Source: Lysobacteraceae bacterium NML93-0399
GTDB taxonomy: Bacteria > Pseudomonadota > Gammaproteobacteria > Xanthomonadales > Xanthomonadaceae
Direction: 5' to 3'
Assembly (NCBI GenBank): GCA_002307375.1
Contig: NTJI01000001.1
Coordinates: 1,302,001-1,366,000, forward strand
Length of the DNA stretch: 64,000 bases
Under the pieces are notes generated by a model that worked only from the letters and a program-made list of their open reading frames with translations, searched no databases and had not been told where the DNA came from. The translations under genes were made by a program, and so were the position numbers. Of the stretch, positions 1 through 8,974 are shown in pieces (the stretch's first letter is position 1; each line of letters begins with the position of its first letter).

Positions 1-571
1 GATGCAGCCCTATGCGCAGCCGCTCAGCGCACAGGACATGCGCGATCTGGGCGCGCATTACGCGCAGCAGAGCAGCGGCGCGGGCATCGCCGACGATGCG
101 CTCGTCGAAGCCGGTCCCTACGAGGGCATGAAGTTCTACGAGGTCGGCCAGAAGCTGTTCCGCAGTGGTGACGCCGAACGCGGCATTCCCGCCTGCATGG
201 CCTGCCACGGCCCGGCCGGCAGCGGCAATCCGGGCCCGGCGTACCCGCACGTCGGCGGCCAGCAGGCCTGGTACAGCTCGGCGCGCCTGTACACCTATCG
301 CGAGGGCGAGACGGGCGAGGACGATCGCCACCTGTTCGACGTCATGGCCGCAGTGGCCCAGTCGCTGACCGACGAGGAGATCGAAGCGCTCGCCAGCTAT
401 ATGCAGGGCCTGCATCCGCGTCCCGACCCGGCGATGCTGGCCGCGATCGAGGCCCAGGCCGCTGCGGCACCGGCGCCGGCGGTCGCGCCCGACGACCAAG
501 CCGTGCCGGCGACGGACCCCACCGCCGACGAGGCCCTCGAATCGGCCGAACCCCCGCCCGCCACGCAGTGA
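1..571 (+). CDS. Cytochrome c4-like diheme cytochrome c, C-terminal part
   Basis: The frame is open at the left edge, so the gene is 5'-truncated by the window. The visible part starts at the end of one cytochrome c domain (MQPYAQPLSAQD, then a helix) and contains a complete second domain with one heme-binding motif CMACH (residues 65-69 of the visible part). A later Met in YMQGLHP is the likely axial ligand. This matches cytochrome c4, which has two class I heme domains and passes electrons to terminal oxidases in the periplasm. The last ~45 residues are a low-complexity Ala/Pro/Glu tail. The first CXXCH must lie upstream. Two dsbA-type genes follow, a linkage I associate with Xanthomonads. 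Confidence 0.85.
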   Translation, partial: MQPYAQPLSAQDMRDLGAHYAQQSSGAGIADDALVEAGPYEGMKFYEVGQKLFRSGDAERGIPACMACHGPAGSGNPGPAYPHVGGQQAWYSSARLYTYREGETGEDDRHLFDVMAAVAQSLTDEEIEALASYMQGLHPRPDPAMLAAIEAQAAAAPAPAVAPDDQAVPATDPTADEALESAEPPPATQ

Positions 572-706
572 CGCGACATCTCCCACCGGCGTGCGGCACC
601 ATGCCGCCCTGATCGACCTGTTCACCGACGCCGCGCCGTCGGCGACCGCCGCGCTTTTTGCGCCGGCCGTCCCGGGCGCGGCGTCCGCTTTCCGGAGCTC
701 TCCCCG

Positions 707-1363
707 ATGAAGTCGCTGTCCGCATCTCCCTGGCATCGCCTGCTTGCTGTCGCCGCGCTCGCCATCTCGGCCTGGTTGCCGGCCGCCGCGCGTGACCATG
801 CGCCGGTCGAAGGCCTCGACTACGCGGTCATCGCCGATGGCCAGCCCTGGCAGCCGCTGGATGGGCAGATCGAGGTGGTCGAGGTGTTCTCATACGGCTG
901 CGTGCACTGCTTCCACTTCCAGACGCTGGTCGATGCCTGGCGCGCACAGGCGCCTCGCGACGTGCGCTTCACCTATCTGCCGGCCGCGTTCGCGGCCAAC
1001 GACAACTTCGCCCGCGGGTTCTTCGCCGCCCAGGCGCAGAAGCTCGGCGAGCGCAGCCACCACGCCGTGTTCTCGGCTGTCCACGAGACGTCGGTATTGC
1101 CGCGCAGTGGCGCCAGCGTCGACGCGATCGCCGCGTTCTATGCCCAGCATGGCGCGCGCTCCAAGGCGCGCTTCGCCGCGGCGATGACAAGCCCGGAGAC
1201 CGACGAGAAACTGAACGCCGCGCGCGCGTTCGCCATGCGCAGTGGCGTGGAAGGGACCCCCACGCTCATCATCAACGGCCGCTACCGGGTGATGGGCCGG
1301 CGGCTGGAAGACCTGCTCACCGTGGCCGACCAGCTGATCGCACGCGAACGCGCCGCGCGCTGA
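707..1363 (+). CDS. dsbA: Periplasmic thiol:disulfide interchange protein DsbA
   Basis: Protein of 218 residues that oxidises cysteine pairs of exported proteins in the periplasm. A Sec signal peptide (basic start, hydrophobic core about 11-27, Ala-rich end) precedes a thioredoxin fold with active site CVHC at residues 65-68 and the conserved cis-proline segment GVEGTPTLII near the C-terminus. The length is normal for DsbA/DsbL. The start is well placed, with CGGAGCTCTCCCCG just upstream. It is followed 38 bp later by a second DsbA-like gene in the same direction, so the two are probably co-transcribed. The middle dipeptide is VH rather than PH, which may shift the redox potential (inference). 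Confidence 0.9.
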   Translation: MKSLSASPWHRLLAVAALAISAWLPAAARDHAPVEGLDYAVIADGQPWQPLDGQIEVVEVFSYGCVHCFHFQTLVDAWRAQAPRDVRFTYLPAAFAANDNFARGFFAAQAQKLGERSHHAVFSAVHETSVLPRSGASVDAIAAFYAQHGARSKARFAAAMTSPETDEKLNAARAFAMRSGVEGTPTLIINGRYRVMGRRLEDLLTVADQLIARERAAR

Positions 1364-1401
1364 CATCACCCATCGCACGCATTCCTTCGAGAGACCGAAC
1401 C

Positions 1402-2196
1402 ATGAAGATCCGCCGCACCCTGCTCCTGCTGCTCGCGCCCGTCCTGCTCGCGGCCTGCGGCCAGCAGCCCGACCCCGCCGCATCGCCCGCCTCGCCTGCG
1501 CCGAGTGCCGAGGCAAGCCCTGCCGCCGCCCCGGCTGCTGCCGCGCCCGCGCGCGCCGACACCGGCGACGCTGCGGCTGCCGACGCCACTGCAGCCGCTC
1601 CGGCGAGCACGGCATCGCCGGCCGCGCCCGAAGGCCCGGCGCCGGTCGAAGGCACCGACTACGCCGTGATCCAGGGCGGCCAGCGTTTCTCCAACGGCCC
1701 GGGCATCGAAGTGGCCGAGGTGTTCGCCTACTGGTGCGGCCACTGCGCGGCCTTCGAGCCGCTGGTCAAGGCCTGGAAGGCGCGCCTGCCGGCCGACGTG
1801 GATTTCGTCGCGGTGCCGGTGGTGTTCGACCCGAACGACAACTACCCGCGCGCGTTCTTCGCCTCCGAGGCGATGGGCACGCTGGAGCGGACCCACGAAG
1901 CGACCTTCAACGCCATCCACATCCAGCGCGCGCTGCGCCCCAACGCCGATGCCGACAGCATCGCCGCGTTCTACGGCGGACTGGGCATCGACCAGAAGCG
2001 TTTCGCCAGCACGATGCAGAGCTTCGCGGTCAACGCCAACCTCGGCCGCGCGCGTCAGTTCGTCACCCGTAACGGCATCGAGGCGACGCCGACGATCATC
2101 GTCAACGGCAAGTACCGCGTGATGGCCAGCCGTTCGCTCGAGGACCTGGTGCGCGTTACCGACCATCTGGTCGCGATGGAACGCGCGGCGCAGTAA
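1402..2196 (+). CDS. DsbA-like lipoprotein with thioredoxin fold
   Basis: Protein of 264 residues. A lipoprotein signal peptide with lipobox LAAC puts the acylated cysteine at residue 19. A long Ala/Pro-rich linker (about 20-81) then separates the anchor from a DsbA-type thioredoxin domain with active site CGHC at 112-115 and cis-Pro segment IEATPTIIVN. It shares the overall pattern of the upstream DsbA (EG..YAVI..GQ, then EV..Y.C.HC, then RYRVM.RLEDL), so the two look like old tandem duplicates. The inferred role is a membrane-tethered oxidase or isomerase for exported thiol proteins. The protein is longer than its paralogue only because of the lipobox and linker. Confidence 0.87.
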   Translation: MKIRRTLLLLLAPVLLAACGQQPDPAASPASPAPSAEASPAAAPAAAAPARADTGDAAAADATAAAPASTASPAAPEGPAPVEGTDYAVIQGGQRFSNGPGIEVAEVFAYWCGHCAAFEPLVKAWKARLPADVDFVAVPVVFDPNDNYPRAFFASEAMGTLERTHEATFNAIHIQRALRPNADADSIAAFYGGLGIDQKRFASTMQSFAVNANLGRARQFVTRNGIEATPTIIVNGKYRVMASRSLEDLVRVTDHLVAMERAAQ

Positions 2197-2208
2197 GCGC
2201 CCGACGCC

Positions 2209-2994
2209 GTGAGTACACCCGCCCCCGCCGCCTCGGCCGCATCGCGCCGGCTCAAGCTGCTGAGCGCGAACATCCAGGCCGGTTCCAGCACGCGTCGCTA
2301 CAGCGATTACGCCACGCGCAGCTGGTCGCACGTGCTGCCGGCCGGCAAGCGCACCGCGCTCGATGCGATCGCCACGCTCGCCGGCAGCCACGACATCGTC
2401 GGCCTGCAGGAAGCCGACCCGGGCAGCTGGCGCTCGGGCTTCACCAACCAGACGCACTACCTCGCCGAGCGCGGCGGCTTCGAGTACTGGACCCACCAGC
2501 CGAACCGCCGCGTGGGTGCGGTCGCCTCGAGCGCCAACGGCCTGCTGAGCCGGCTCGAGCCGATCGAGGTCGTCAACCATGCGCTGCCCGGCCGCATCGC
2601 CGGTCGCGGCGTGCTGCTCAGCCGCTTCGGCGAAGGCGACGACGGCCTCGTGGTCGCGGTCGCCCATCTGTCGCTCGGCGCGCAGTCGCGACTGTCGCAG
2701 CTGTCGTTCATTGCCGAGGTGCTGGCCGAACATCCGCACGCGGTGCTGATGGGCGACTTCAACTGCACCTCCGACCGGCCCGAGATGTCGGTGCTCTATC
2801 GCCAGACCGGCCTGCAGCCACCCGCGTGCGCCGTGCACACCTTCCCCAGCTGGCGCCCGCAGAAGGCGATCGACCACATCCTGGTCACCGGCAACCTGCA
2901 GTGCGCCGACATGAAGGCGCTGCCGGCCGCATTCTCCGACCATCTGGCGCTGTCGACCGAGCTGCACGTGCCCGAAACCGCGCTGCGGCGGTGA
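2209..2994 (+). CDS. Endonuclease/exonuclease/phosphatase family protein
   Basis: Protein of 261 residues starting at a GTG only 12 bp after the lipoprotein DsbA stop, so probably translated from the same message. EEP-fold motifs are in order: LLSANIQAG at the N-terminus, GLQEAD (metal-binding Glu), a His-containing strand HLSLGAQSRLSQL, GDFNCTS (Asp/Asn pair), DHILV and the terminal SDHLAL. No signal peptide is visible, so it is cytoplasmic. The family covers metal-dependent phosphodiesterases acting on DNA, phospholipids or inositol phosphates; the substrate cannot be told from sequence. Its position behind the dsb genes is a synteny seen in related genomes. Confidence 0.85.
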   Translation: MSTPAPAASAASRRLKLLSANIQAGSSTRRYSDYATRSWSHVLPAGKRTALDAIATLAGSHDIVGLQEADPGSWRSGFTNQTHYLAERGGFEYWTHQPNRRVGAVASSANGLLSRLEPIEVVNHALPGRIAGRGVLLSRFGEGDDGLVVAVAHLSLGAQSRLSQLSFIAEVLAEHPHAVLMGDFNCTSDRPEMSVLYRQTGLQPPACAVHTFPSWRPQKAIDHILVTGNLQCADMKALPAAFSDHLALSTELHVPETALRR

Positions 2995-3104
2995 GCTGTC
3001 GGTAGCGGTCGCTCGGGTTGGATCTCGTGCGCGCTACACCGGACCTGCACGTTATCCGCGCCGACATTTCAGACGCCGGGATCCACTCCTTCCCCCGCGT
3101 GCTG

Positions 3105-3345
3105 GGCATTGGGCCCTCCACGGGTCGAAGGCTGGGATGGGGGCCAGCCCTGCGTGCCGATCGCAATACTTCGAGCGTGCTCACGTCGTCGAATCCGCGT
3201 GCGCCCGGCAATGCAGCGAGCGACTGTCTGCCCCACCCAACCCTCCCCGCTTGCGGGGAAGGGCTCGCGCGCGCAATTCGCGCCGCTTGCGACTTTCCAA
3301 AGCCCTCCCCCGGCAGCGGGGGAGAGTTGGATGGGGGCAAACCAT
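3105..3345. repeat. Degenerate GC-rich palindromic repeat cluster
   Basis: The 400-bp gap between the EEP gene and the convergent TonB receptor gene holds no credible ORF. It carries three copies of a repeat whose core is a hairpin CCCTCCCCC-(3-5 nt)-GGGGGAGGG followed by GTTGGGTGGGGG: one eroded copy near 3110-3150, one at 3241-3263 and one at 3302-3337. The same core recurs at 9829-10060 and in the tandem array at 57021-57620. It lies between convergent genes, where such hairpins could help end transcription (inference). Confidence 0.7.
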
Positions 3346-3394
3346 CCGGTCGCAGCGAGGTTATCGCACGCGTTTCAGCGGCTCCGCCTCGAGA

Positions 3395-6271
3395 TCAGAA
3401 ATCGATCCCCAGGCGCGCGTAGACGAAGCGGCCCGGCAGATCGTACGTGGACGCGTCGTAGCCGTTGAGGCTGCAGCTCAGGCACACCGGCGGTTCCTTG
3501 CCGGTGACGTTGTTGACGCCCAGGCTCATGCGCAGGCCGTCGAGCCAGCGGGTGTAGCGCCAGGAGAGCTGCAGGTCGTGGTAGGTGGTCGCGCCGAGAT
3601 TGTTGACGTCGTTGGCGCTGTCGTCGCAGATCGCAAAGCCGTTCGCGCCGCCGCAGGATTCGACGAGGCTGTCGATGTAGCGCACCGTCCAGGCCAGCGA
3701 CCACGGGCCGCGGGTCCAGTCGGTGACCAGGGTGCCGCTCCACTCGGGAATCGCGCTGTTGTTGACCTCTACGCCCGGGCGCCGCGGTTCCAGCGCGCCG
3801 GTCTCGTTGGCCAGCTCGTAGCGCGTGACCCACGTGGTCTTGGCGTCGAAGCGCAGGCGGCCCCAGTCGCGCTCGGGCAGCGTCCATGCGGCGGTGAAGT
3901 CCCAGCCGTCGGTCTTGATCGTGCCGAGGTTGGCGAGAATGTCGTCGAAGCGGATGATCTGGCCGCGATCGCTGCGGTCGTAGGACGCGCAGGAGAACGG
4001 ATCGCGCGTGGCGATGCAGCGCTCGAGAATCGCCTGCGCATCCGGCGCCTGGATCGCGTCGGTGATGTGGTGGCGATAGAAGGTCACGCCCAGATCGAGG
4101 CGATCCGACCACGCGGCGCCGTCGGCGAACGACGGGCTCCACACCGAGCCGATCATCAGGCTGCGGCTGTGCTCGGGCTGCAGTTCGGCATTGCCCGAAG
4201 TCACGACCGAGATCTGCGAATTGGTCTGTGTGTAACCCGGCGGCACGCCGTCGGCGGCGCAGGCCGGCGACGGTACAGCGAAGCCCGAACACGGATCGAC
4301 GAGCGTCGCGTCGAAGCGGCTCAGCGTGCCGTAGAGCTCGCCGATCGACGGCGCGCGGAAGCCTTCGGCGTAGCTCATGCGGAACAGGATCTCGTCGACC
4401 GGCTGCCAGCGCAGGCCGATCTTGCCGGTCGTCTCGCCGCCGAAGGTCGAGTAGTCCGAGTAGCGGCCGGCAATGCTCAGATCGAGCATTTCGCCGAAGG
4501 CGCCGTCGCGCATCAGCGGCACGCTGAACTCGGCATAGGCCTCGTTGACGTCGTATTCGCCGCGGGTGATGCCGGACGGCACACCGTTGTATTCGCCGGC
4601 CACGGTGATCGGATCGGGCGTGTAGCTGCCCTCGTACTTGCGGTACTCGTAGCCGGCCGCGAACGACAGCGGCCCGGCCCACATCTCGAACAGATCGCCG
4701 GTGACGTTGGCCGAGGCCAGGGTCAGCGTGTTGCGGCTTTCGTCGCGCACCACCGGCTGGATGAAGGCCAGCATCTCGGGCGTGATCGTGCCCGGGCCGC
4801 CGAACAGGTTCAGTGGTGTGCAGCCGGCGATCGTCGCGCAGACGGCCGGATCGCCCAGCGCTTCGTTGATGCGGCGGATGTTGTAGCTGCCGGTGTTGGT
4901 CTGCTCGGCGCGGCTCTGGCTGCGGACCAGGTTCACGTCCCAGTTCCAGGTGCGCACGCCGACGGCGAATGTGCCTTCGAGGCCACCGGCCGCGTACCAG
5001 GTGTTGACGTCCTGCGTGTAGCGGCGCGGGCCGCCTTCGACCGGACGCCGCGCGAGCAGGAACAGGTTGGGGCTGTCGCCTTCGGTGGTCAGGTCGAAGC
5101 CGAAGGGATTGAACGGATTGAGCGCCGAAATCGTCAGCGTGCTCTCGGCGTAGGGGTTGTACACGCCGGCATCGGTGCCGAGGAAGATCGGCTCGGGCGC
5201 GGCCTGGTTGGACGAGGTGCGCTCGTTGTAGAGCACGCGCGCATAGGCCGAAACCTGTGGCGTGAACTCGAAGCGCACCTGGCCGAATACCGACTTGCGC
5301 TCCGAGGGGGTCAGCAGCAGGTTGTTGGGCGCGAAGTTGTAGCGGTCGGCCGTGCCGAAGCAATGGTAATCATCGGTGCGGGTGCAGCCGGTCTGCGAGG
5401 GATCGTAGATCGGGGCGGTGGCGCCGTCGTTCGGCGTCAGGTCGACGGTCTCGCCGGTATTGGGATCTTCGAAGATGAAGCGACCCGCCGGCGTCGCCGA
5501 ACTGCCGTTCGCCAGGCCCGTGCCCGGCACCGGCACCGCGGCGTTGGCGAACTTCGTCGACGCGACCTCGCGCTGCTTGTAGTACGAGGCGCCGAGAAAC
5601 CACTGCGCGCGTTCGGTGCCGCCGCCCCAGCCCAGATCCGCGCCCCAGGTCGCACCGCCGAGATCGTCGTACTCGCCGTAGTGCAGGTCGAGGCTGCCGC
5701 CGTCGGCCTCGCGCCTGGTGATGATGTTGACCACGCCGGCGATGGCATCGGAGCCGTAGATCGACGAGGCGCCGTCTTCGAGCACTTCGATGCGCTCGAT
5801 CAGCGCCAGCGGAATCGTGTTGAGATCCACCGCCGAGCCGACGCCGGAGCCTGAGGATTCGTTGACCCAGCGGATGCCGTCGACCAGCACCAGCACGCGC
5901 TTGGCACCCAGATGTCGCAGATCGACCGTCGCCGCGCCCGCGCCCACGCCGCCGCCGTCAGGTGGGAAGCCGAAGTTGCCGCTGGAATTGAACTTGGTGT
6001 TGAGCGCCGCGCCGCTGGCGGTGAGGTTCTGCACGATGTCGGCAACGGACGTGAAGCCGCTGCGGTCGATGTCCTCACGCGAGAGCACTTGCACCGGCAC
6101 CGCGGTTTCCATCTCCGCCTTGCGGATGCGGCTGCCGGTGACCTGCACCGTATCGAGCGTGCGCGCCTCGGGCTCGGTGGCGGCGGACTGGGCGTGGGCG
6201 GCAGCGGGCACAGCCAGCAGCAGCGACAACTGGACCGCGGCAGCCAGCCGCGTGCGGGGCATCGACGTCAT
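3395..6271 (-). CDS. TonB-dependent outer membrane receptor
   Basis: Protein of 958 residues. A Sec signal peptide ends near AHAQS. A TonB-box-like segment ([14 protein letters not shown]) follows, then a plug domain with the typical [19 protein letters not shown] and VVNIITRR stretch, and a long beta-barrel ending in a terminal Phe (LGIDF), as required for outer membrane assembly. The family imports siderophores, vitamin B12 or carbohydrates using TonB energy; nothing nearby identifies the ligand. Several loop cysteines are present ([10 protein letters not shown] near the C-terminus). An upstream palindrome at 6334-6346 may be its operator. It belongs to the large receptor repertoire typical of Xanthomonads. 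Confidence 0.93.
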   Translation of the reverse strand: MTSMPRTRLAAAVQLSLLLAVPAAAHAQSAATEPEARTLDTVQVTGSRIRKAEMETAVPVQVLSREDIDRSGFTSVADIVQNLTASGAALNTKFNSSGNFGFPPDGGGVGAGAATVDLRHLGAKRVLVLVDGIRWVNESSGSGVGSAVDLNTIPLALIERIEVLEDGASSIYGSDAIAGVVNIITRREADGGSLDLHYGEYDDLGGATWGADLGWGGGTERAQWFLGASYYKQREVASTKFANAAVPVPGTGLANGSSATPAGRFIFEDPNTGETVDLTPNDGATAPIYDPSQTGCTRTDDYHCFGTADRYNFAPNNLLLTPSERKSVFGQVRFEFTPQVSAYARVLYNERTSSNQAAPEPIFLGTDAGVYNPYAESTLTISALNPFNPFGFDLTTEGDSPNLFLLARRPVEGGPRRYTQDVNTWYAAGGLEGTFAVGVRTWNWDVNLVRSQSRAEQTNTGSYNIRRINEALGDPAVCATIAGCTPLNLFGGPGTITPEMLAFIQPVVRDESRNTLTLASANVTGDLFEMWAGPLSFAAGYEYRKYEGSYTPDPITVAGEYNGVPSGITRGEYDVNEAYAEFSVPLMRDGAFGEMLDLSIAGRYSDYSTFGGETTGKIGLRWQPVDEILFRMSYAEGFRAPSIGELYGTLSRFDATLVDPCSGFAVPSPACAADGVPPGYTQTNSQISVVTSGNAELQPEHSRSLMIGSVWSPSFADGAAWSDRLDLGVTFYRHHITDAIQAPDAQAILERCIATRDPFSCASYDRSDRGQIIRFDDILANLGTIKTDGWDFTAAWTLPERDWGRLRFDAKTTWVTRYELANETGALEPRRPGVEVNNSAIPEWSGTLVTDWTRGPWSLAWTVRYIDSLVESCGGANGFAICDDSANDVNNLGATTYHDLQLSWRYTRWLDGLRMSLGVNNVTGKEPPVCLSCSLNGYDASTYDLPGRFVYARLGIDF

Positions 6272-6333
6272 GTGTGCAACTCCGTTTGTGCGAGAGGTCT
6301 GCCGGAGCCCCCGTGCCGCCGGCTCTCCGGTTG

Positions 6334-6346
6334 TAACGAATCGTTA
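6334..6346. promoter_or_regulatory. Candidate operator palindrome upstream of TonB receptor
   Basis: TAACGAATCGTTA is a perfect 13-bp palindrome (6-bp arms, central A) about 62 bp upstream of the receptor ATG, in an AT-rich island within very GC-rich DNA. It sits where a promoter or repressor site would be expected. No Fur box is seen. The identity of any regulator is unknown. Confidence 0.35.
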
Positions 6347-6388
6347 ACCTGGCCGCACCTGGGGTCAACCCCAGCTTGACCGGAGTGC

Positions 6389-7504
6389 TCAGCCGGTCAC
6401 GTCGCCCGTGACCGGCATCGTCGGCAGGGCGGCGCCCTGCTCGGCGCACCCACGCATCGCGACATCGGCGGCCGCCATGTCGAAGCCCTGCGCCACATAC
6501 CAGTCGGGGTTGTAGTAGCTGTGCGCGTAGCGTTCGCCGCCGTCGCACAGGATGCTCACGATGGAACCGGCGATGCCCGCCTTGCGCATCGCGTGCGCCG
6601 CGTGCAGCACGCCGATGATGTTGGTGCCAGTGGAGCCGCCGACGCGCCGGCCCAGCCGCGTGTTGGTCCAGCGCATCGCAGCCAGGCTCAGGGCGTCGGG
6701 CACTTTCAGCATCGCGTCCACGCAACCGGGAATGAAGCTGGCCTCGGCATGCGGGCGACCGATGCCTTCGATGCGCGACGGCGGTGCGGGGGCGACATCG
6801 GCATCAGTGGTGTGGCCGTCGCGGCTGCGGGCGTAGTGATCGAAAAACGCGGAGTGCTCGGGATCGGCGCACAGCACGCGGGTGTCGAAGCCACGGTAAC
6901 GGGCGTACCGGCCGATCGTGGCGCTGGTGCCGCCGGTGCCGGCGCTGCAGACGATCCAGCGCGGGATGGGATGCGCCTCCTGCGCCATCTGCTTGAAGAT
7001 CGACTCGGCGATGTTGTTGTTCGCGCGCCAGTCGGTGGCCCGTTCGGCATAGGTGAACTGGTCCATGAAATGGCCGCCGGTTTCGCGTGCGAGCTGTCGC
7101 GAGGCCTCGCCGATGCCGCAGGCGCTGGGCACCAGATGGCAGCGGCCGCCCTGGAACTCGATCGCCGCGATCTTCTCCGGCGAGGTCGAAGCCGGCATCA
7201 CCGCGACAAAGGGCAGCCCGAGCAGGCGCGCGAAGTAGGCCTCCGACACCGCGGTCGAACCGCTCGACGCCTCGACGATCGTGCTGCCCGCGTGCAGCCA
7301 GCCGTTGGCCAGCGCGTAGAGAAACAGCGAACGCGCGAGCCGGTGCTTGAGGCTGCCGGTCGGGTGGCTGGATTCGTCCTTGAGATAGACGTCGATGCCA
7401 GCAAAGCCCGGCAGCGCCAGCGGAATCAGATGGGTGTCGGCCGAGCGGTTGAAATCGGCCTCGATCTTGCGGATGGCCTGGGCCACCCAGTCGCGCTGGG
7501 ACAT
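6389..7504 (-). CDS. PLP-dependent cysteine synthase family protein (Cds1-like)
   Basis: Protein of 371 residues from ATG 7504 (MSQRDW); an ATG nine codons upstream would only add a poorly conserved leader. It is a fold-type II PLP enzyme: the Schiff-base lysine is in HPTGSLKHR, the substrate loop is [11 protein letters not shown] and the phosphate loop is [12 protein letters not shown]. The C-terminal [15 protein letters not shown] block is typical of the branch containing the mycobacterial cysteine desulfhydrase Cds1, rather than CysK or CysM. It therefore probably makes or breaks down cysteine (H2S release), but the direction cannot be decided. It is a single gene, separated from its neighbours by a hairpin-rich gap and REP-like repeats. 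Confidence 0.82.
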   Translation of the reverse strand: MSQRDWVAQAIRKIEADFNRSADTHLIPLALPGFAGIDVYLKDESSHPTGSLKHRLARSLFLYALANGWLHAGSTIVEASSGSTAVSEAYFARLLGLPFVAVMPASTSPEKIAAIEFQGGRCHLVPSACGIGEASRQLARETGGHFMDQFTYAERATDWRANNNIAESIFKQMAQEAHPIPRWIVCSAGTGGTSATIGRYARYRGFDTRVLCADPEHSAFFDHYARSRDGHTTDADVAPAPPSRIEGIGRPHAEASFIPGCVDAMLKVPDALSLAAMRWTNTRLGRRVGGSTGTNIIGVLHAAHAMRKAGIAGSIVSILCDGGERYAHSYYNPDWYVAQGFDMAAADVAMRGCAEQGAALPTMPVTGDVTG

Positions 7505-7564
7505 GGAGCACTCGGGTTGGGCGCAGTGCATAGCTTAGTGCGCCAGGCGCGCCGGGTTGATCCC

Positions 7565-7637
7565 CTGTAGGAGCGCGCTTGCGCGCGAGAGGCGTTCCCG
7601 ATCAAGCCCCATCGCGCGCGAGCGCGCTCCTGCAGGG
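7565..7637. repeat. REP-like inverted repeat (TGTAGGAGCGCGCTTGCGCGCGA family), copy 1
   Basis: The arms TGTAGGAGCGCGCTTGCGCG and CGCGCGAGCGCGCTCCTGCA are inverted around a spacer GAGGCGTTCCCGATCAAGCCCCAT. It lies between two genes on -. The next copy at 7722-7794 is identical over about 77 bp, so one is a recent duplicate. Further members are at 11390, 25447, 49071 and 49180. Confidence 0.85.
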
Positions 7638-7721
7638 GGCTGTGCGATTAGCGAGCGCCGACGAAGTGCGCGCATGGCGTGGTCGATGCCGAGCCGACCT
7701 CAGGCCCGATGCAGCGTCGAC

Positions 7722-7794
7722 CTGTAGGAGCGCGCTTGCGCGCGAGAGGCGTTCCCGATCAAGCCCCATCGCGCGCGAGCGCGCTCCTGCAGGG
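7722..7794. repeat. REP-like inverted repeat, copy 2 (identical to copy 1)
   Basis: Same sequence as 7565-7637, offset by 157 bp. It ends four bases before the stop codon of the M20 hydrolase gene, so it would lie in the 3' end of that transcript and could act as an mRNA-stabilising or terminating hairpin (inference). Confidence 0.85.
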
Positions 7795-7797
7795 GGC

Positions 7798-8955
7798 TCA
7801 GCCGAGACGGCGACGCACGATGCGGTCGAACACGGCCGCCGCGACGGGCAGCAGGCCGTCGTCGAAACGGAACGTCGGGTGGTGGCACATCGCGCTGTCC
7901 ATGCCGAGGAACAGGTAGGCGCCGGGCCACTGTTCGAGCATGTAGGAGAAATCATCGGAGAACGGGTAGGCGCGCAGGTCGGTCGCGACATTGTCGGCGC
8001 CGAGTACTTCGCCGATCGCCTCGGCCGCCAGCACGGCCTGCGCGGGCGCATTGACGCAGGGCGGGCACGAATGCGGGATCTGCAGATCGATGCTGCAGCC
8101 GGAGATTTGCGCATGGCCCTCGCACAGCGCGCGCAGGCGCTTGAGCAGTTCTTCGTGCACGTCCCTGGACAGCGAGCGGATCGTGCCGCTGAGCGAGGCG
8201 GCCGACGGAATGATGTTGTGCGTGGTGCCGGCCTGCAGCGAGCCGACATTGATCAGCGCCGCTTCCATCGGGTCGATGTGACGGCCGACGATCGCGGAGA
8301 TGTCGACCGCCAGGCGCGCGGCAACCTGCAGCGGATCGTTGGCGCGATGCGGCGCGGCCGCGTGACCGCCGACGCCTTCGATCGCGATCTCGAACACCGC
8401 CAGCGACTGCAGCGTCGCACCGCTGCGCACGCTGGCCCGGCCGGTCGGCAGCGCCGGCATGTTGTGGAAGGCGTAGACCTCGTCGCAGGGCCAGCGCTCG
8501 AACAGGCCGTCCTCGATCATCCTGATCGCACCCCGCCCGCCCTCCTCGGCCGGCTGGAAGATCAACAACACGCGCCCCGTCGCCGGCGGATGCGCGACCA
8601 GATGCGTCGCCGTGCCGAGCAACGCCGAGGTGTGCCCGTCATGTCCGCAGGTGTGCGCGACGCCCGGGCGCTGCGAGCGGAACGGCAGGTCGCTCTGCTC
8701 GTCCATCGGCAGCGCGTCCATGTCGGCACGCAGACCGATCGACAGGCCCGGCTTGCCGCTGTCGATCACTGCGACCACACCGGTGCCGCCGAGCCCGGTG
8801 TGCACCTCCAGCCCCAGGCCACGCAGTGTTTCGATCACCAGCGCCGAAGTGCGGTGCTCCTCGAAGCCGAGTTCCGGCCAGGCATGGATACGCTGGCGCC
8901 AGTCGGTCATGCGCGGTGCGAGGGCGGCGATGGTGTCGGGAATGTGCGTGGTCAT
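7798..8955 (-). CDS. M20 family metallopeptidase / hippurate hydrolase-like amidohydrolase
   Basis: Protein of 385 residues from ATG 8955 (MTTHIPDTIAA). The frame is open 67 codons further upstream, but that stretch overlaps the TSUP gene and is Arg/Ser/Cys-rich shadow. Metal-binding motifs of the M20D family are present: GLRADMDALPM, then VAHTCGHDGHTS, EEGGRG and the lid-domain stretch. The family removes acyl groups from N-acyl amino acids (hippurate, N-acetyl-amino acids, indole-acetyl-amino acids). No signal peptide is seen, so it is cytoplasmic. It lies 19 bp after the upstream TauE/SafE gene, so the two probably form an operon; the link may be export of an organic or sulfur anion product (inference). 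Confidence 0.9.
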   Translation of the reverse strand: MTTHIPDTIAALAPRMTDWRQRIHAWPELGFEEHRTSALVIETLRGLGLEVHTGLGGTGVVAVIDSGKPGLSIGLRADMDALPMDEQSDLPFRSQRPGVAHTCGHDGHTSALLGTATHLVAHPPATGRVLLIFQPAEEGGRGAIRMIEDGLFERWPCDEVYAFHNMPALPTGRASVRSGATLQSLAVFEIAIEGVGGHAAAPHRANDPLQVAARLAVDISAIVGRHIDPMEAALINVGSLQAGTTHNIIPSAASLSGTIRSLSRDVHEELLKRLRALCEGHAQISGCSIDLQIPHSCPPCVNAPAQAVLAAEAIGEVLGADNVATDLRAYPFSDDFSYMLEQWPGAYLFLGMDSAMCHHPTFRFDDGLLPVAAAVFDRIVRRRLG

Positions 8956-8974
8956 GGACGATCCGGAAAAGACA

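Noticed and set aside
3137..5854. A 905-residue open frame on +
   Set aside because: It is the antisense of the TonB receptor gene. The composition is Arg/Ala/Val-rich, no motif is seen, and the - strand frame has a signal peptide, plug and terminal Phe.
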